Shown: positions 53,040 through 64,000 of the stretch, piece by piece
How the letters are laid out: every line of letters starts with the position of its first letter
Position numbering within the stretch: the first letter of the stretch is position 1
Assembly: GCA_963971535.1 (NCBI GenBank)
Contig: OZ020589.1
Span: 51,188,734 to 51,252,733 of the forward strand
Length of the DNA: 64,000 bases
Reading direction: 5' to 3'
DNA from: Notolepis coatsorum
Taxonomy: Eukaryota > Chordata > Actinopteri > Aulopiformes > Paralepididae
Made by a program: the position numbers and the translations under genes
Notes under the pieces: generated by a model
The model's input: the letters and a program-made list of their open reading frames with translations, nothing else
Databases searched by the model: none
Told to the model about the DNA's origin: nothing

Positions 53040-53560
53040 TATGTTATCCCAGAGGTGCAGCAGATGGACAGTGGTGTTTCATAAAAGAGAGCAAAGGTTT
53101 AAGGCTTAAAGCCCACAGTGATACTATCAGCCTGTGAAGCTGAGTATATGTTTCTAGCTATGTCAATGCAAAATGTGTTTATCTAGAACAACTGTTCGAA
53201 GTGATGGAGAAAAGATTATGAATATATTGCTCAAAAATGTAGTAGGTAATTGAAATGTACCCTCTATGCTAAATATGGTGCTTTTGTAGATGATGGGCGT
53301 TCTGTCAACACCGCTTAAAATGATGGACATTGTGTATATATGGAGATTATTGTTTATGAGGACAACCAGGGGACCATTGTGATTGCTAGGAACCCAATGT
53401 GTCAACATAGATGTAAACATGCCATTATAGAAAATATCATCTCATCAGGTATGTCATCAGAGAAGAAAGGATGACACCGGTTTACTGTCCAATGGCCGAC
53501 AGAGTAGCAGACACTATGAGGAAACCTGTTTCAAATTAAAATTGAAGGGATTTGCAAGGG
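53040..53560 (+). pseudogene. Copia RNase H relic
   Basis: Fragments read GLRLKAHSD, then ACEAEYMFLAMSMQN and, further on, EDNQGTIVIARNP, in copia RNase H order but with deletions and frame changes. The D-W-A part of the domain is missing. The PPT-like AAGTGGGAG precedes the 3' LTR at 53,680. Confidence 0.75.
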
Positions 53561-53679
53561 TCATGTTTAATGTGAAGATATTGACTGTCATACCTTGTTG
53601 ATGTTTTTGGGATTATATTATTTCCTTTGTAAAATGTTTTTCCAAGAAGTCAGCCAGTATGCTAAACCCTAAGTGGGAG

Positions 53680-54008
53680 TGTTGAAGGCAGAGGTTCTGT
53701 GTAGGATTGTTAGTAACTGTCTAACTGCATATATAACTGTTCACACTGATAACTGTCTACCTGCATATATAACTGTGTCCACTAGAGGGCGCCCTAGGCG
53801 GAGACACTCAGGAGTACTACCAGATGGCGAGTATAAGTAGCTATGTCTCCTCCCACTTCTCTCTCTCCCCCCATGTCTCTCAGTGAGAGAAGACCTGTAG
53901 AACTTCTGCTCTTCATGTGAATAAATAAACCACGCCAGTTAAGGCTCAAGATAGAAACCATGCGTCTTGACCACATTATTGTCGCCCTATAGCCGAATTC
54001 TGTTAACA
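53680..54008 (+). repeat. Copia 3' LTR
   Basis: About 329 bp, closely similar to the 5' LTR, with a short insertion (about 10 bp) near 53,935. Followed by the AGACA duplication. Confidence 0.9.
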
Positions 54009-54013
54009 AGACA

Positions 54014-54500
54014 TTCCCATGTGCTGTGATAAGGTAGCCTACTTTAGCTTAGCATAGCTAAAAGTAGCCTGATTGATTATTCATTCTGAAAGCAATGAAA
54101 AGATGATGAAGCGATAAAATATGGTAAATAGCTTTTATTTTCTGAATGCCTGCTTGACGCAGGCCAGGTTTTTCTAGCACCCCGTTCCACCCTGGGAGCA
54201 GTTCCAGGAGTCCCGGCCGACCACCATTCACCACGTGTGCCCACGCGGGACGAGGCAGTGTGCTGGACCGATACAAGATGGCGAGCCAACCCACTGAACC
54301 TCTGATATAGATCAAGGCTAATGCCGGCCTGATTTGAATACCCCTGTTGCTCAACTCCTGTTGCCTCAACAGTCTGGTAGAATTGAACTGATTGAACTTG
54401 AGTCATAAGAACTTCCAAGGACCATATTCTTTTCTATGACACGAACTGATTGAACGAGAATACAAGGACTTCCAAGGGCTTCGACCCCGTTCACCTTTTG
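54014..54500. other. Unassigned sequence
   Basis: No frame or repeat end that I recognise. The ORFs on the minus strand here are short and have no familiar motif. Confidence 0.35.
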
Positions 54501-54930
54501 TTATTTTGATATTGTATTTTGTATTTGATTTGATTTGATATATGGGTACTGATATTTCTCATATAAGAAGGGAGAATTAAAGGGTAAATACACCCTGTAA
54601 GATACTTGAACCACTGATAATTCTCCATTAAGAAAGGAGAATTAAAGGGTAAATACGCCCAGTAAGATACATGAACTATTGATGTTCTCCATTATAGAGG
54701 ACAAGTTAAAGGGTCTATGTTCCCAGTAAGATACTTGAATCTCATTGATTCAACATATTGACATATTGATTGTAGTTGAATCACTGATGGTTCTCCTGTA
54801 AAGAAAGATGGTTTAAAGGGTAAATTCACCTAATAAGGTATTTGCATTCCTATAACCTGGAATATTTCTATTGGTACTTAAGAGTTTAAAGGGGCATTTC
54901 ACCTAATAAGGTGTTTGCATTCCCTGCACA
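54500..54930 (+). repeat. Degenerate tandem repeats, about 60-80 bp
   Basis: Four to five diverged units sharing 'ttctccattaagaaaggagaa', 'ttaaagggtaaat' and 'taagatacttgaa' blocks. Confidence 0.65.
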
Positions 54931-55373
54931 TTTAAAGGTTTAAATTAATATGTTTAAACACTTACCTATTGAAATGATAAACTGATATAGAGTTTACTGA
55001 TCTGCAATTGCAGAAGAAAAGATAACAAGTTACTCATGATAAAGGGATACATCCAATATCCAACCTTGAACCTAGCTTTAGCTAGAGATCACCTCAAAAT
55101 TGGTCCCTGATTTAATTGCCCCTGCTATCTGTCATATTATAAATCAGTCCTTTAGTGAATGTTTGTATCCGCAACAGTGGAAAACTGCCAAAGTAATGCC
55201 ATTGCCAAAAAAATTGAAATTGCCATTCTCAGGATCTAATAGTCGTCCCATAAGTTTACTGCCAGTTTTAAGTAAACTGATGGAAAGAATAGTAAGTGAA
55301 CAGATTAAATGCTACTTTTCTTTTAACACATTAACCACTGATTTTCAACATGCATATCGTGAAGGACATTCAA

Positions 55374-58300
55374 GTTTCAAGTTTCAAGTTTCAAGTTTCT
55401 TTAATAGTTGTCATACAGAAGTACAGAATACTTTTGTACAAAATGCTTCTTACTGTTGCGCTCCAGAGACTGTGCATGACAAGATAAGTATGAAATAAAG
55501 ACATAGTAAAAATTAGAAGTAAAAAAAGAGGTCACAGTGTTCAGTTTAGACATATGTACAATGTTCGTAGACGTAGTTACCATACAATATACAATACTGT
55601 GCAGTGTACTAATATACAATACTATATAGTGCAAGGCATAAATGGACGAGGTGCAGTTTAGGTACAATTCACAGTAGGTGTACGAGTTGTAGTGCAAATC
55701 CTTTATCAATAAATATAAAGTGTAAGTGTGTTTGTGTGATCTAAAGTGTGGAGAGTGGGTGCTGCAGTGTGTTGTTTGTTTGAGTGAGTGTGTGCGTTTG
55801 ATGGTTGTTGCATAGTGATTATTGTTCGTTTAGCGATTATTGTTCGTTTAGCAGCCTGATGGCCTGGGGATAGAAGCTCCTTCTGAGTCTTTCTGTGCTC
55901 GCCATAAGACTCCGGTATCGCTTGCCTGACGGCAGCAGTTCAAAGAGGCAGTTGTTCGGGTGGCTCGAGTCCTTAATAATTCTCTTAGCCTTCCCCTTGC
56001 ACCGCTTGTTGTAAATGTTCTAATTGTGCGTTCGGCTGAACGTGTCACTCTTTGTAGTCTGCTACGGTCTTGTGCAGTGCTATTCCCAAACCAGGAGGTG
56101 ATGTTGCCGGTCAGGATGCTCTCTATTGTACATGAGTAGAAGTTCCTAAGGATCTTCTGACTGACTTGGAACTTCCTTAGGCGCCTGAGGAAGTAGAGGC
56201 GTTGTCGTGCCTTCTTCACAACACTGTCAATGTGTGTGGTCCATGTCAAGTCCTCGGATATGTGGGCTCCGAGGTACTTGAAACTGTTCACTCTCTCAAC
56301 TGGTGCCCCGTCGATGCTGAGGGGGCTGTAGTCCTTGACCCCCGACCTCCTGAAGTCCACAATCATCTCTTTTGTTTTGCTGACGTTCAGGGAGAGGCAG
56401 TTCTCCTGACACCACTGTGACAGGTTCTCTACCTCTTCCAGGTAGGCCCTTTCGTCGTTGGCAGAGATCAGGCCCACCACTACTGTGTCATCAGCAAATT
56501 TGATGATGGTGTTGTTGTTCCGCTGTGCTACGCAGTCATGTGTGTACAGGGAGTAGAGGAGGGGGCTCAGAACACAGCCCTGGGGGGCCCCTATGTTGAG
56601 CGTGATGGATGAGGAGGTGCAGTTGCCGGCTCTTACCACCTGGGGTCTGCCCGTCAGGAAGTCCAGGACCCACTGGCACAGGTCATAGTTCAAGCCCAGG
56701 TCCCTGAGCTTGGCTATGAGTTTGGAGGGGACTATGGTATTGAATGCTGAGCTGTAGTCGATGAACAGCATTCTCACATAGTTCCCCTGCCTCTTGTCCA
56801 GATGTGATGCTGCTGTGTGCAGCACATGGGCTATGGCGTCCTCCGTGGACCTGTTGGGGCGATATGCAAATTGCAGAGGGTCCAGGTTGATGGGGAGGGA
56901 GGAACAGATGTAGCCCTTCACTAGCTTCTCAAAGCACTTCATGGCTATGGAGGTGAGGGCTACAGGGCGGTAGTCGTTGAGGCAAGCGGGCGTAGATTTT
57001 TTGGGTACAGGGATGATGGTGGACTTCTTCAGACAGGTGGGGATGACGGCCTGTTCCAAGGACAGGTTGAAGATGTCAGTGAATACCGGGGCCAGTTGGT
57101 CGGCACAGACTTTTAGGACGCGGCCGGGGATGCCGTCCGGTCCTGCTGCCTTCCTGATATCCACTTTTTTAAAGATCCGTCTCACCTCATGCTCTGTTAC
57201 CCTGAACACTGAGTCTCCATCAGCAGACCCCCCCCCCCCCATTGCCGTGGTTTGTAGGCTGGTGTTGTTATTCACAGCCTCAAACCTCGCATAGAAGGAG
57301 TTGAGATCATTTGCTAAGGAGATGTCACTGTTCAGTTTGAGGGGGGTTCCTTTGTAGTCTGTCATTGTTCTGAGGCCCTGCCACATGCCTCTAGAGTCAG
57401 CCTGTTCAAACTGAAGTTCAACTTTATCCCTGTAACGCCGTTTTGCCTCTATTACTGCTCTCCTGACGTTGTATCTTGCCATCTTGTGTTCTTCCATGTT
57501 GCCTGTCACCAGCCCGGTGTTGTATGCTGATGTGCGCACTTTCAGAGCCTCACGGACGGATTTGTCTACCCAGGGCTTTTGATTTGGGTAGATATTAATT
57601 TTGGTGGAGGGGATTATTACTTCTACCTGAGTACAGACATAGTCAATCACCGTTTCGGTGTATTCGTTAATATTGGCTGTGTTATCACGGAATACACTCC
57701 ATTCTGTGCTTCCCAGCACTGCTTGGAGTGACTCCACTGACGTCACGGCCCAACGCTTAACCTCTCGCGAGACCACCGGCGTTCGCTTGAGACTCTGTTT
57801 GTACTTAGGCAAAAGAAAAATGGCGGCGTGATCGCTTTTACCGAATGGACTAAGAGCCTGTGACTTGTACCCATTCTTAAATTGCGAGTATACATGGTCT
57901 AATATGTTCTCGCCTCTGGTGGGACATTTCACATGCTGATAGAAATTCGGCAGCACCTTTTTAAGACGCGCGCTGTTGAAATCCCCCAAGACCAAAATGG
58001 CAGCGTCAACATTAGCTGCCTGGAGTTTGTTTACCTCGTCGTGAAGTTTTGAAAGTGCGACCCCAGTGTTCGCGTGTGGTGGAATGTACACTCCGATGAG
58101 GATGATGGACGTTAACTCTCTTGGGAGGAAGAAGGGTCGACATTTTATCGTGATAAACTCCAGGTCTGGGGAGCAGTGGTTAGACAGTTCCTTTGTGTTG
58201 CCTAAATCGCACCACTCCTTGTTTATCATGAAGGCAATGCCGCCTCCTCTCGTCTTTAGTGAACCTTCTGCCGTCCGGTCTTTGCGGAGAACGAAGAAAT

Positions 58301-58805
58301 GGTCTGCCGGTTCTATTGCGTGATTCGGGACATCTGGACTCAGCCAAGTTTCTGTGAAACAGAGGACGTTACAATCCCGAATGTCCCTCTGGAATTGGAT
58401 CCTTGCTCTGATGTCGTCCAATTTGTTTCCTATCGATTGCACATTGGCCAACAATATGCTGGGCAATGTGGTTCTGTGTCGTTTGGACCTCAGTCTGTTC
58501 CGGACCCCGGCTCTCTTTCCTCGTCTTCGCGACGGCTTCTGGTGGTCTTGGCCATGGCCGGCATAACAAAGGATCTCGGCGGGCCATTTCTGCTGTTCAG
58601 CGATCCGATCCAGAGAGCAATCCAAACGGTAAGTTTTTCTTAATCCAATGTCAATGATTGACTGACGGTCATACACATATAATGCACCAACAGTTGGTGC
58701 AAATAAAACTCCTAATACTATAAAAATTAACAAAATAAAGCACAGTCTCGTCGGAGCGATCAGAAAGGCAGCCATCAGAGCAGCGCCAGTGTTGCAGCGC
58801 CAGTG
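55374..58805 (-). mobile_element. Rex1/Babar-like LINE, nearly full length
   Basis: Minus-strand element with a (TTGAAAC)n tail at 55,374, 3' UTR, and an ORF2-type frame from 58,775 to 55,848. It is flanked by TTCAA on both sides (55,369-55,373 and 58,806-58,810) and splits the host LINE RT frame cleanly. Confidence 0.88.
55848..58775 (-). pseudogene. Rex1-like LINE APE-RT protein, C-terminal frameshift
   Basis: The open frame can be read from 58,916, but its first 47 codons lie in the host LINE. The first Met inside the element is at 58,775, giving 975 aa. Endonuclease: LLANVQSIGNKLDD, LCFTETWLS, VLGDFNS, NILDHVY and [56 protein letters not shown] and KFADDTVVV. The C-terminal domain runs to SAERTI. 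There a 22-bp deletion near 56,022, relative to the copy at 39,657-41,410, shifts the frame, so the last 57 residues are out of register with the family. The catalytic residues of both enzymes are present. Confidence 0.88.
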
Positions 58806-59440
58806 TTCAACAGCGACTGCTTTAACCCAAATGACGGATGATTGGCTGAAAGAGATAGATAAAAAGAAAATGGTTGGAGCTGTCCTGCTTGATTTTACTG
58901 CAGCATTCGACATCATAGATCACAAATTCTTACTTAAAAAACTTGAATGTTATGGTTTCTCCTCATCTGCCGTCCGTATCTTGGATTCAAACTTATTTAG
59001 CAAACCGGAAACAAATATTTTTTTTAATGGGAGTTACTCAGAAGTTAAAACGGTAAGGTGTGGAGTACCCCAAGGAAGTTGCCTTGGGCCTTTGCTCTAC
59101 ACCATATTTACAAATGACATGCCTCTTGTCCTAAATAAGTCCTATATTTCTATGTATGCGGATGATTCAACGATTTACACATCAGCCTCAACAGCCAATG
59201 AATTAAATACGGTCCTAAAGGCAGAGTTGCAATCAGTGATGGAATGGATAAAAAATAACAAACTAGTTCTAAACATATCAAAGACAAGTAGCATCATTTT
59301 CGGTTCAAACCATACTCTAAGAACAAACCCAGTCTTGAAACGTTTGATAAGTGATGTGGTAATTAATCAAGTCCAGGAGACTAAACTCCTAGGGGTAACA
59401 TTAGACAGTAAATTGTCATGGACACACCATATATATACAG

Positions 59441-60724
59441 CTGGTATATAGTAGAATCATGAAACATCTAGATCAGGGGTAGGCAACCCTAGGCACGCGT
59501 GCCTGCATAGGCACGCGGGGGCATTTGCATAGGCACAGGGGGCAGCAGTAAAAAAAAATAAAAAAAATATTATTTAATATTTTTTTTATTTAATTTTTTT
59601 TTTTGCTTTGAAATATTATAGTGAACTATTTTGCACTGTTGTCGCATTTATCTTGTTGAAATCCTCCCACAGGTTCTTTTTACTTCCACATATTTAATTG
59701 AGACCCTTTATTTGTTTATTATTTCAATTTAGCTGGAAATACATTGCTACATCATTCAGTAACATTTGCAGAGCCTTATAACAAAAACATTATTACGGTC
59801 ACCATTGTGACCAGTGGGATTAATCAACAAATTGTATTATTTATTTTTCTATTTCATTGAACATTGCACATGTTAAAAGCAATTTTTTTACTCAAAATGT
59901 GAGTATTACCAAGTCAACTTGTGTTCTTAAAACAATGACAATAAACATAGTTTTATTAGGTTGAAATAATGTGGTTGTGTACTTATTTTTCTGTTAACGT
60001 ATTATGGATTGAAAACTGAAAACCTTAATGCACAGTAACTGAACTCAATATTTTTAAGTTCTGGTAACTAATAATTTTTTACAGTGTAGTCTTGCGATCA
60101 ATCAAAACTTATTTACACGATATACCTCACATTCACCCTCCATTCACATCCTGGTGTTCTCCTGGTGTTCTCCATTAGGCCTGTAGGTGGAGCTATGACA
60201 GCACACGTACAGTACACACACCGATGGTGTGTGATGTGTCCAAAAATGAATGGGCAAATGTGAGTGAAATGGTCGCACTGTATGCAGCTGTTTGTCTGCA
60301 TTGCATTCCCCCCCCCCCCCCAACTCAGATTTAGGGTTGATACAACCATCATAATAATATTGTTAATAATAACAATAACAATAATGATGTAATAATGTAA
60401 AAATTATCATTAAAAAGACCTGATTATGAAAAAAAAAGAATACGATGCATGGAATATTGTTGAGGCACACTAGTTACAACTATATTTCAAACAGGCACTC
60501 CATGTCAAAAAGGTTGCTGACCCCTGATCTAGATGATAACAATATCTTGTTCGAACATCAGTATGGCTTTAGAAAAAAATACTCTACATATATGGCTCTT
60601 TTGCACCTTAGAGAAAAAATTACAGCTGCACTGGAGAAAAATGAATATACCTTAGGCATTTTCTTAGATTTATCAAAGGCTTTTGACACAGTGAATCACG
60701 AAATTTTACTATAAAAAATGTCAT
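59441..60724 (+). mobile_element. LINE RT fragment, split by a hAT element
   Basis: Outside the hAT insert it reads [37 protein letters not shown] and [19 protein letters not shown] (RT motifs up to motif A), then stops where DIRS-like copy 3 begins. Clade not assigned; it may be related to the LINE at 55,090-59,440, which it abuts. Confidence 0.65.
59474..60526. mobile_element. 1.05 kb non-autonomous hAT element
   Basis: Ends CAGGGGTAGGCAACC and GGTTGCTGACCCCTG form hAT-type inverted repeats, with a perfect 8-bp target duplication ATCTAGAT (59,466-59,473 and 60,527-60,534). The interior is AT-rich with no transposase. Confidence 0.92.
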
Positions 60725-60727
60725 GTT

Positions 60728-63700
60728 CTGTTTTGTTATGGCTTCGCTCAGCACCAGTTGCACTGTACTTCACTTCGTGCACGAGCACTGAATGAAAAAT
60801 TCCACCATGTACCTTTACATCCCAACATTCGTCTGGCCACACCCCCATCCGCTTACCTTCATAAGCAGGAGTGTGGTCACCTACTCGCCTCCTTCTTCAC
60901 TTTCACCACAAGGAAGTGCCTTTGGTAGATCCTCACTTGACGAGGTTGTTAGTAGAAGAAAGTTGGAAAACAAAAGAAGATACGTTGACATCATATCTTT
61001 ATTTTCTCTCTCACTATTTTCGAGAAAATACGGCGATATTGTCTTCGTTACTGGAGTGTCTGGAAGATGATGGTCATTCCGACCTTCAACGGCTTTTTCG
61101 TATTAGGAGCTCACGCCGCTGACATGCTCCCCAGCTACAGTCCTCCTTGCTGCGGCTGGATGGGGTTGCCCTCCGGCCACACAGCTGGACTGTGGGAAGC
61201 ACCGACTGTTGTGAGAAGCGGTTGTTTCCAGGTTGGGTACGTACTGTTTTGCTTGCAAGCTCTGGTTGTTGTTGATGCTGTGGGGGTTAGCTGACAATTT
61301 ACGAAACGCCGACTTCAGGCTGGGGTCCTCTGCTCGGCTTAAACGGCGGTCGGAGGATCTTGGTCTGACGCCCATGATGGTCAATCTAGTGGGCCCTGAC
61401 CAGAACCTGGTGATCCCAGGATTCTCGAGCGGATGCTTCTCTGTCCCGTGCAGTTGTGGACTACTGTGTTAGCCAGTCAGCTGTTAGCTGCGGCGCTAGC
61501 CCGCTGTGTTACCAGGCTAGTAACGTTAGCTTGTTATTATCAGTCGATCGGTTGTTAGCTTAATGCTACACTGTTGAATGTTTTCTATGACTATAACATG
61601 CCTTAAACACTCTGACTACGACGTCATCTTTGACAGAGGATGTTAGTCGAACCTACACCGGAGCCCTGCCAGCGAGGACTGCGTCAAACATGGAGAAACG
61701 TAGCGGCTGGGTGGCGCAACAACGTTACCCTCGTCGTCAACACAGGGATGCTGTGTTCAACTTCGGTGCCCCGTTAGCCAGATTGCAGTTCTCTTGGCCG
61801 GCGCTCAGGGTAGGAAGGTCCCGACCGGACCTTAAACACTTCTTCTTTCCTTCCCTTCTAAATGTTTTGTAATAATGATGTTTTCCAAAACATGTGTTGC
61901 TGCAATACGTTGAGGATACGGCGCGTGTTGTGTGTGAATTGTCTTGTCACTGGTATAGCTTCTCTCTCCATAGAAATCGGGTTGTTGTTACATGTGTAAA
62001 AATGATCTGGTTAGTTGTGATGAGAACATGTGTGTTCATGTGACGTGAACTTACAATTAAGGGGGTTATTTAACCCTAAAGCTATGCTTAGTGACATGTG
62101 AGTAAGGAATGAATTCTTTTCTCAGCCTGTAATGACAATGAACAGTGTGTTCACATATTAACAGGGTTACCTGTTCAATTTGATCGTATCAAGGGTAAGG
62201 AAGGAGGGGTGATCCCCCCGGTTCCCTGGGGCTTCCCCACCCTCCTCTCAGACATGTTGTTTACAAATATATTGTGTCACTGTGTTTGTGGGGATACGAT
62301 GTAACTCTCAGCTTAATTTCTGGGGTTGTGCTAACCGCTTGAGAAACAATATTTTCCTAAAGAAAAGATTGTTTGGTCACTTATCATGTGTGCTTAGCAA
62401 GACCTGTGGCCAATACATAATCGAGGATTCTGTATTCTCTCGTTATGAAAAACGGCGTTCCTCTGTAGAGAGTGTACTTTTGCCATTTTTTGTTGTGATG
62501 AAACGTTGTGTGTGTCTTGTGATCTACAACTGGGTTAGGTTTGGCCACAGAAGCACATGTGTAAGTCTGGTACCGGGGCTCTTAAAGGGGGCCCTCTCTA
62601 TTCTGTGTTTTTTCCTTAGTAAAAATCAGATAGCAGGTTAGCACATGAGCTATGTGAAGCTGTTAGACACTTCATGTAGCTGACTATGACTGTGTCATGC
62701 TCTTTTTTGTCATTACATCGTAACATGGGTGTGGGGTCGTAAAGGGGTGAACTGGTAATCCTTTCCTCCCCTTTTCTGATTGGTCAGGGGTTAAAACCTC
62801 CTGTCCTTCAAGGTTCCTGTCACGTTGCTGTTCGGCACGTTACAGGGTAAGAGGGGGGGGGGAGTTTCATGGTCCCACGCCCTGGAAGATTGGGCGTGTG
62901 CACAGCAGAAATTCCCCCGCCATAGAGTACGTCACTGTGCGCGTCTCTGTTGGTAAGACTTCCGTGAGTTGTTCAGGTCCATGTTATGGATCTGTTTCAG
63001 GGAGTTGTCAGAGCTCCTCCTCACGAAGCTCCTCCTCGGGCCTTCTGTGAGTTCGGACTCTCCTTCCCTGTGAGGGAGCCTCCTCAGAGTTCAGAGCCTC
63101 CTCCTCAGATTGTCAAGGTGAGTAGAACTTCAAAAAGGAGTTCTGCTCTATTGTGTGTGTATTCGATTCAATTCGATTATTGAGTGTGTATTGGTTCAGT
63201 GCCTCCTCCTCGGAGAGCCCTAACCCAAATATTACATAGCTCAATGTTGCAATATATTCTTTTCAATCTATACAGCTCGCGTGGGAAGTCTCTCTGGGGA
63301 TTTCCGTCTCCTCCCTATGGCGAGGGTGGTGGGATGTAAAAATGTAAAAAAAAAATACCCTCAGCTGCGTCACGTGGGATTCATGTCAGTCTGTGTTTCT
63401 TTTTTTTTTGGATAAAAAGAGGAAGGTACATGAAGCACGACGGCTCCGTGTCATTCTCCCAGGCGACTTGGAGGAACAATGTTTGGTGTCTTGCTAGACT
63501 ATCCATTGATGTGTTTGGGTCTCGACGCATACATAGTGCTGGCTCGGTGTGTTTCTGTTAAAGAATCACGCAGGGGCTAAGTGCGCCTTGGTTGCTTGTT
63601 AAAACAGCGTTTTTATAGGGCAACTGGGATGGAGTTTTGTCTCTTCCGAGCGCCAGTTTACTAGGTTGTCTCGATGAATTCTCGTTCATATCTGGGGGAT

Positions 63701-64000
63701 GTTAACGGAATAGATCAGAACATACGTAGAGGGGTCTCACGCCCTTGCGGTGGGCCACTGAGCACGGTCCAAATGGGGACCGTCTGGGTGGCGCCCTCTT
63801 TTCATGTTTTAGATCGACACGCATACCTACCCCCTCTTCTGGAGTGGGCATGTCGGCGTGGTTAGGACACGGGACTGGTCTGGTCGCGCTGGTCCAGGTC
63901 AGTTAACCCGTTGTCCGCCGGTGATGCAGATCTGCTGTTCTGGTACCCTGAGGGACTTGTGCTTTTTTCGGGGGAAAAATGCCGGGTCGGTCCGGGTGTC
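60728..64000 (+). mobile_element. DIRS-like retroelement, copy 3 (left part)
   Basis: Begins CTGTTTTGTTATGGCTTCGC directly after GTT (60,725-60,727) inside a LINE RT sequence. The terminal repeat (60,728 to about 60,915) matches copy 1's right repeat better than copy 2's. The body is collinear with copies 1 and 2 and is cut by the window end at the point corresponding to 45,957 in copy 2, before the 5S modules. No long frame. Confidence 0.8.

Larger units (their letters stand above)
49898..54008 (+). mobile_element. Ty1/copia LTR retrotransposon, defective
   Basis: 4,111 bp with LTRs of about 320-330 bp (TGTTGAAG...CTGTTAACA) and a perfect 5-bp target duplication AGACA (49,893-49,897 and 54,009-54,013). 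The PBS matches the anticodon-arm complement of initiator tRNA-Met. Coding remnants in order: two zinc knuckles, a protease fragment, integrase (intact-looking core), the RT start, a minisatellite in place of most of RT, and RNase H fragments. Integrase before RT is the copia order. Confidence 0.92.
55090..59440 (+). mobile_element. LINE RT fragment, split by a Rex1-like LINE
   Basis: The left part (to 55,373) reads SFSECLYPQQWKTAKVMPLPK and RPISLLPVLSKLMERIV, up to AYREGHS. The right part (from 58,806) continues STATALTQMTDDWL, VLLDFTAAFDIIDH, CGVPQGSCLGPLLYTIF, MYADDSTIY and TKLLGVTLDSKLSW. Joined, they form the RT domain of a plus-strand non-LTR element with YADD present. The endonuclease and 3' end are missing. 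I cannot assign its clade. Confidence 0.75.

Noticed and set aside
58776-58916. Extra 47 N-terminal residues of the Rex1-like protein
   Set aside because: This stretch belongs mostly to the host LINE beyond the TTCAA junction at 58,806, so the start was set at 58,775.

Overview
The window reads as teleost fish genomic DNA made almost entirely of nested transposable elements. Fish is inferred from the mix of Rex1/Babar-like and L2-like LINEs, an L1-like LINE, small hAT elements, a DIRS-type element, a Ty1/copia element and a gamma-type endogenous retrovirus (ERV), together with fish-type 5S rRNA sequence. I find no convincing host protein-coding gene.

Layout. 1-4,232: two small hAT elements, then the right-hand 3.7 kb of a DIRS-like element (copy 1) inserted in a Ty1/copia relic (4,233-5,474). 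5,475-6,768: a tandem array of about 203 bp units that runs into the 5' UTR of an L2-like LINE (ORF1 frameshifted, ORF2 of 1,046 aa intact, 8,016-11,156). 11,161-18,015: a minisatellite, LINE 3' ends, a 2.15 kb hAT element with a perfect 8-bp target duplication, and a LINE nested in a LINE. 18,016-48,366: a nest. A 5'-truncated Rex1-like LINE was split by an L1-like LINE (18,966-47,985). The L1 was later split by a 17.4 kb ERV (24,644-42,024, TSD TCTC) and by a complete 5.4 kb DIRS-like element (42,295-47,731, copy 2). The ERV's 5' LTR was then hit by another Rex1-like LINE. 49,898-54,008: a complete-ended but coding-defective Ty1/copia element (TSD AGACA). 55,090-60,724: fragments of further LINEs holding a nearly full-length Rex1-like LINE and a 1.05 kb hAT element. 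60,728-64,000: the left part of DIRS-like copy 3.

The most interesting element is the ERV, on the minus strand. Between its LTRs the order is PBS, a long leader with a 1.2 kb C/U-rich tract, env, gag, then pro-pol. The env gene therefore lies upstream of gag, and only about 0.6 kb separates pol from the 3' LTR. Gag and Pol share a frame across one UGA. Pol carries, between protease and reverse transcriptase, a segment with two H-x-T-L motifs that resembles a CNPase-like 2H phosphodiesterase. The two LTRs look about 99% alike by eye, so the insertion is young, yet gag carries a frameshift and an in-frame stop.

The second interesting group is the three DIRS-like copies. Their diagnostic internal complementary region and GTT/AAC junctions can be read directly. 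The full copy carries two 5S rRNA-derived modules, and copy 1 may keep a remnant of one. No DIRS protein could be read in any copy. All assignments are from reading the sequence; no database search was possible.
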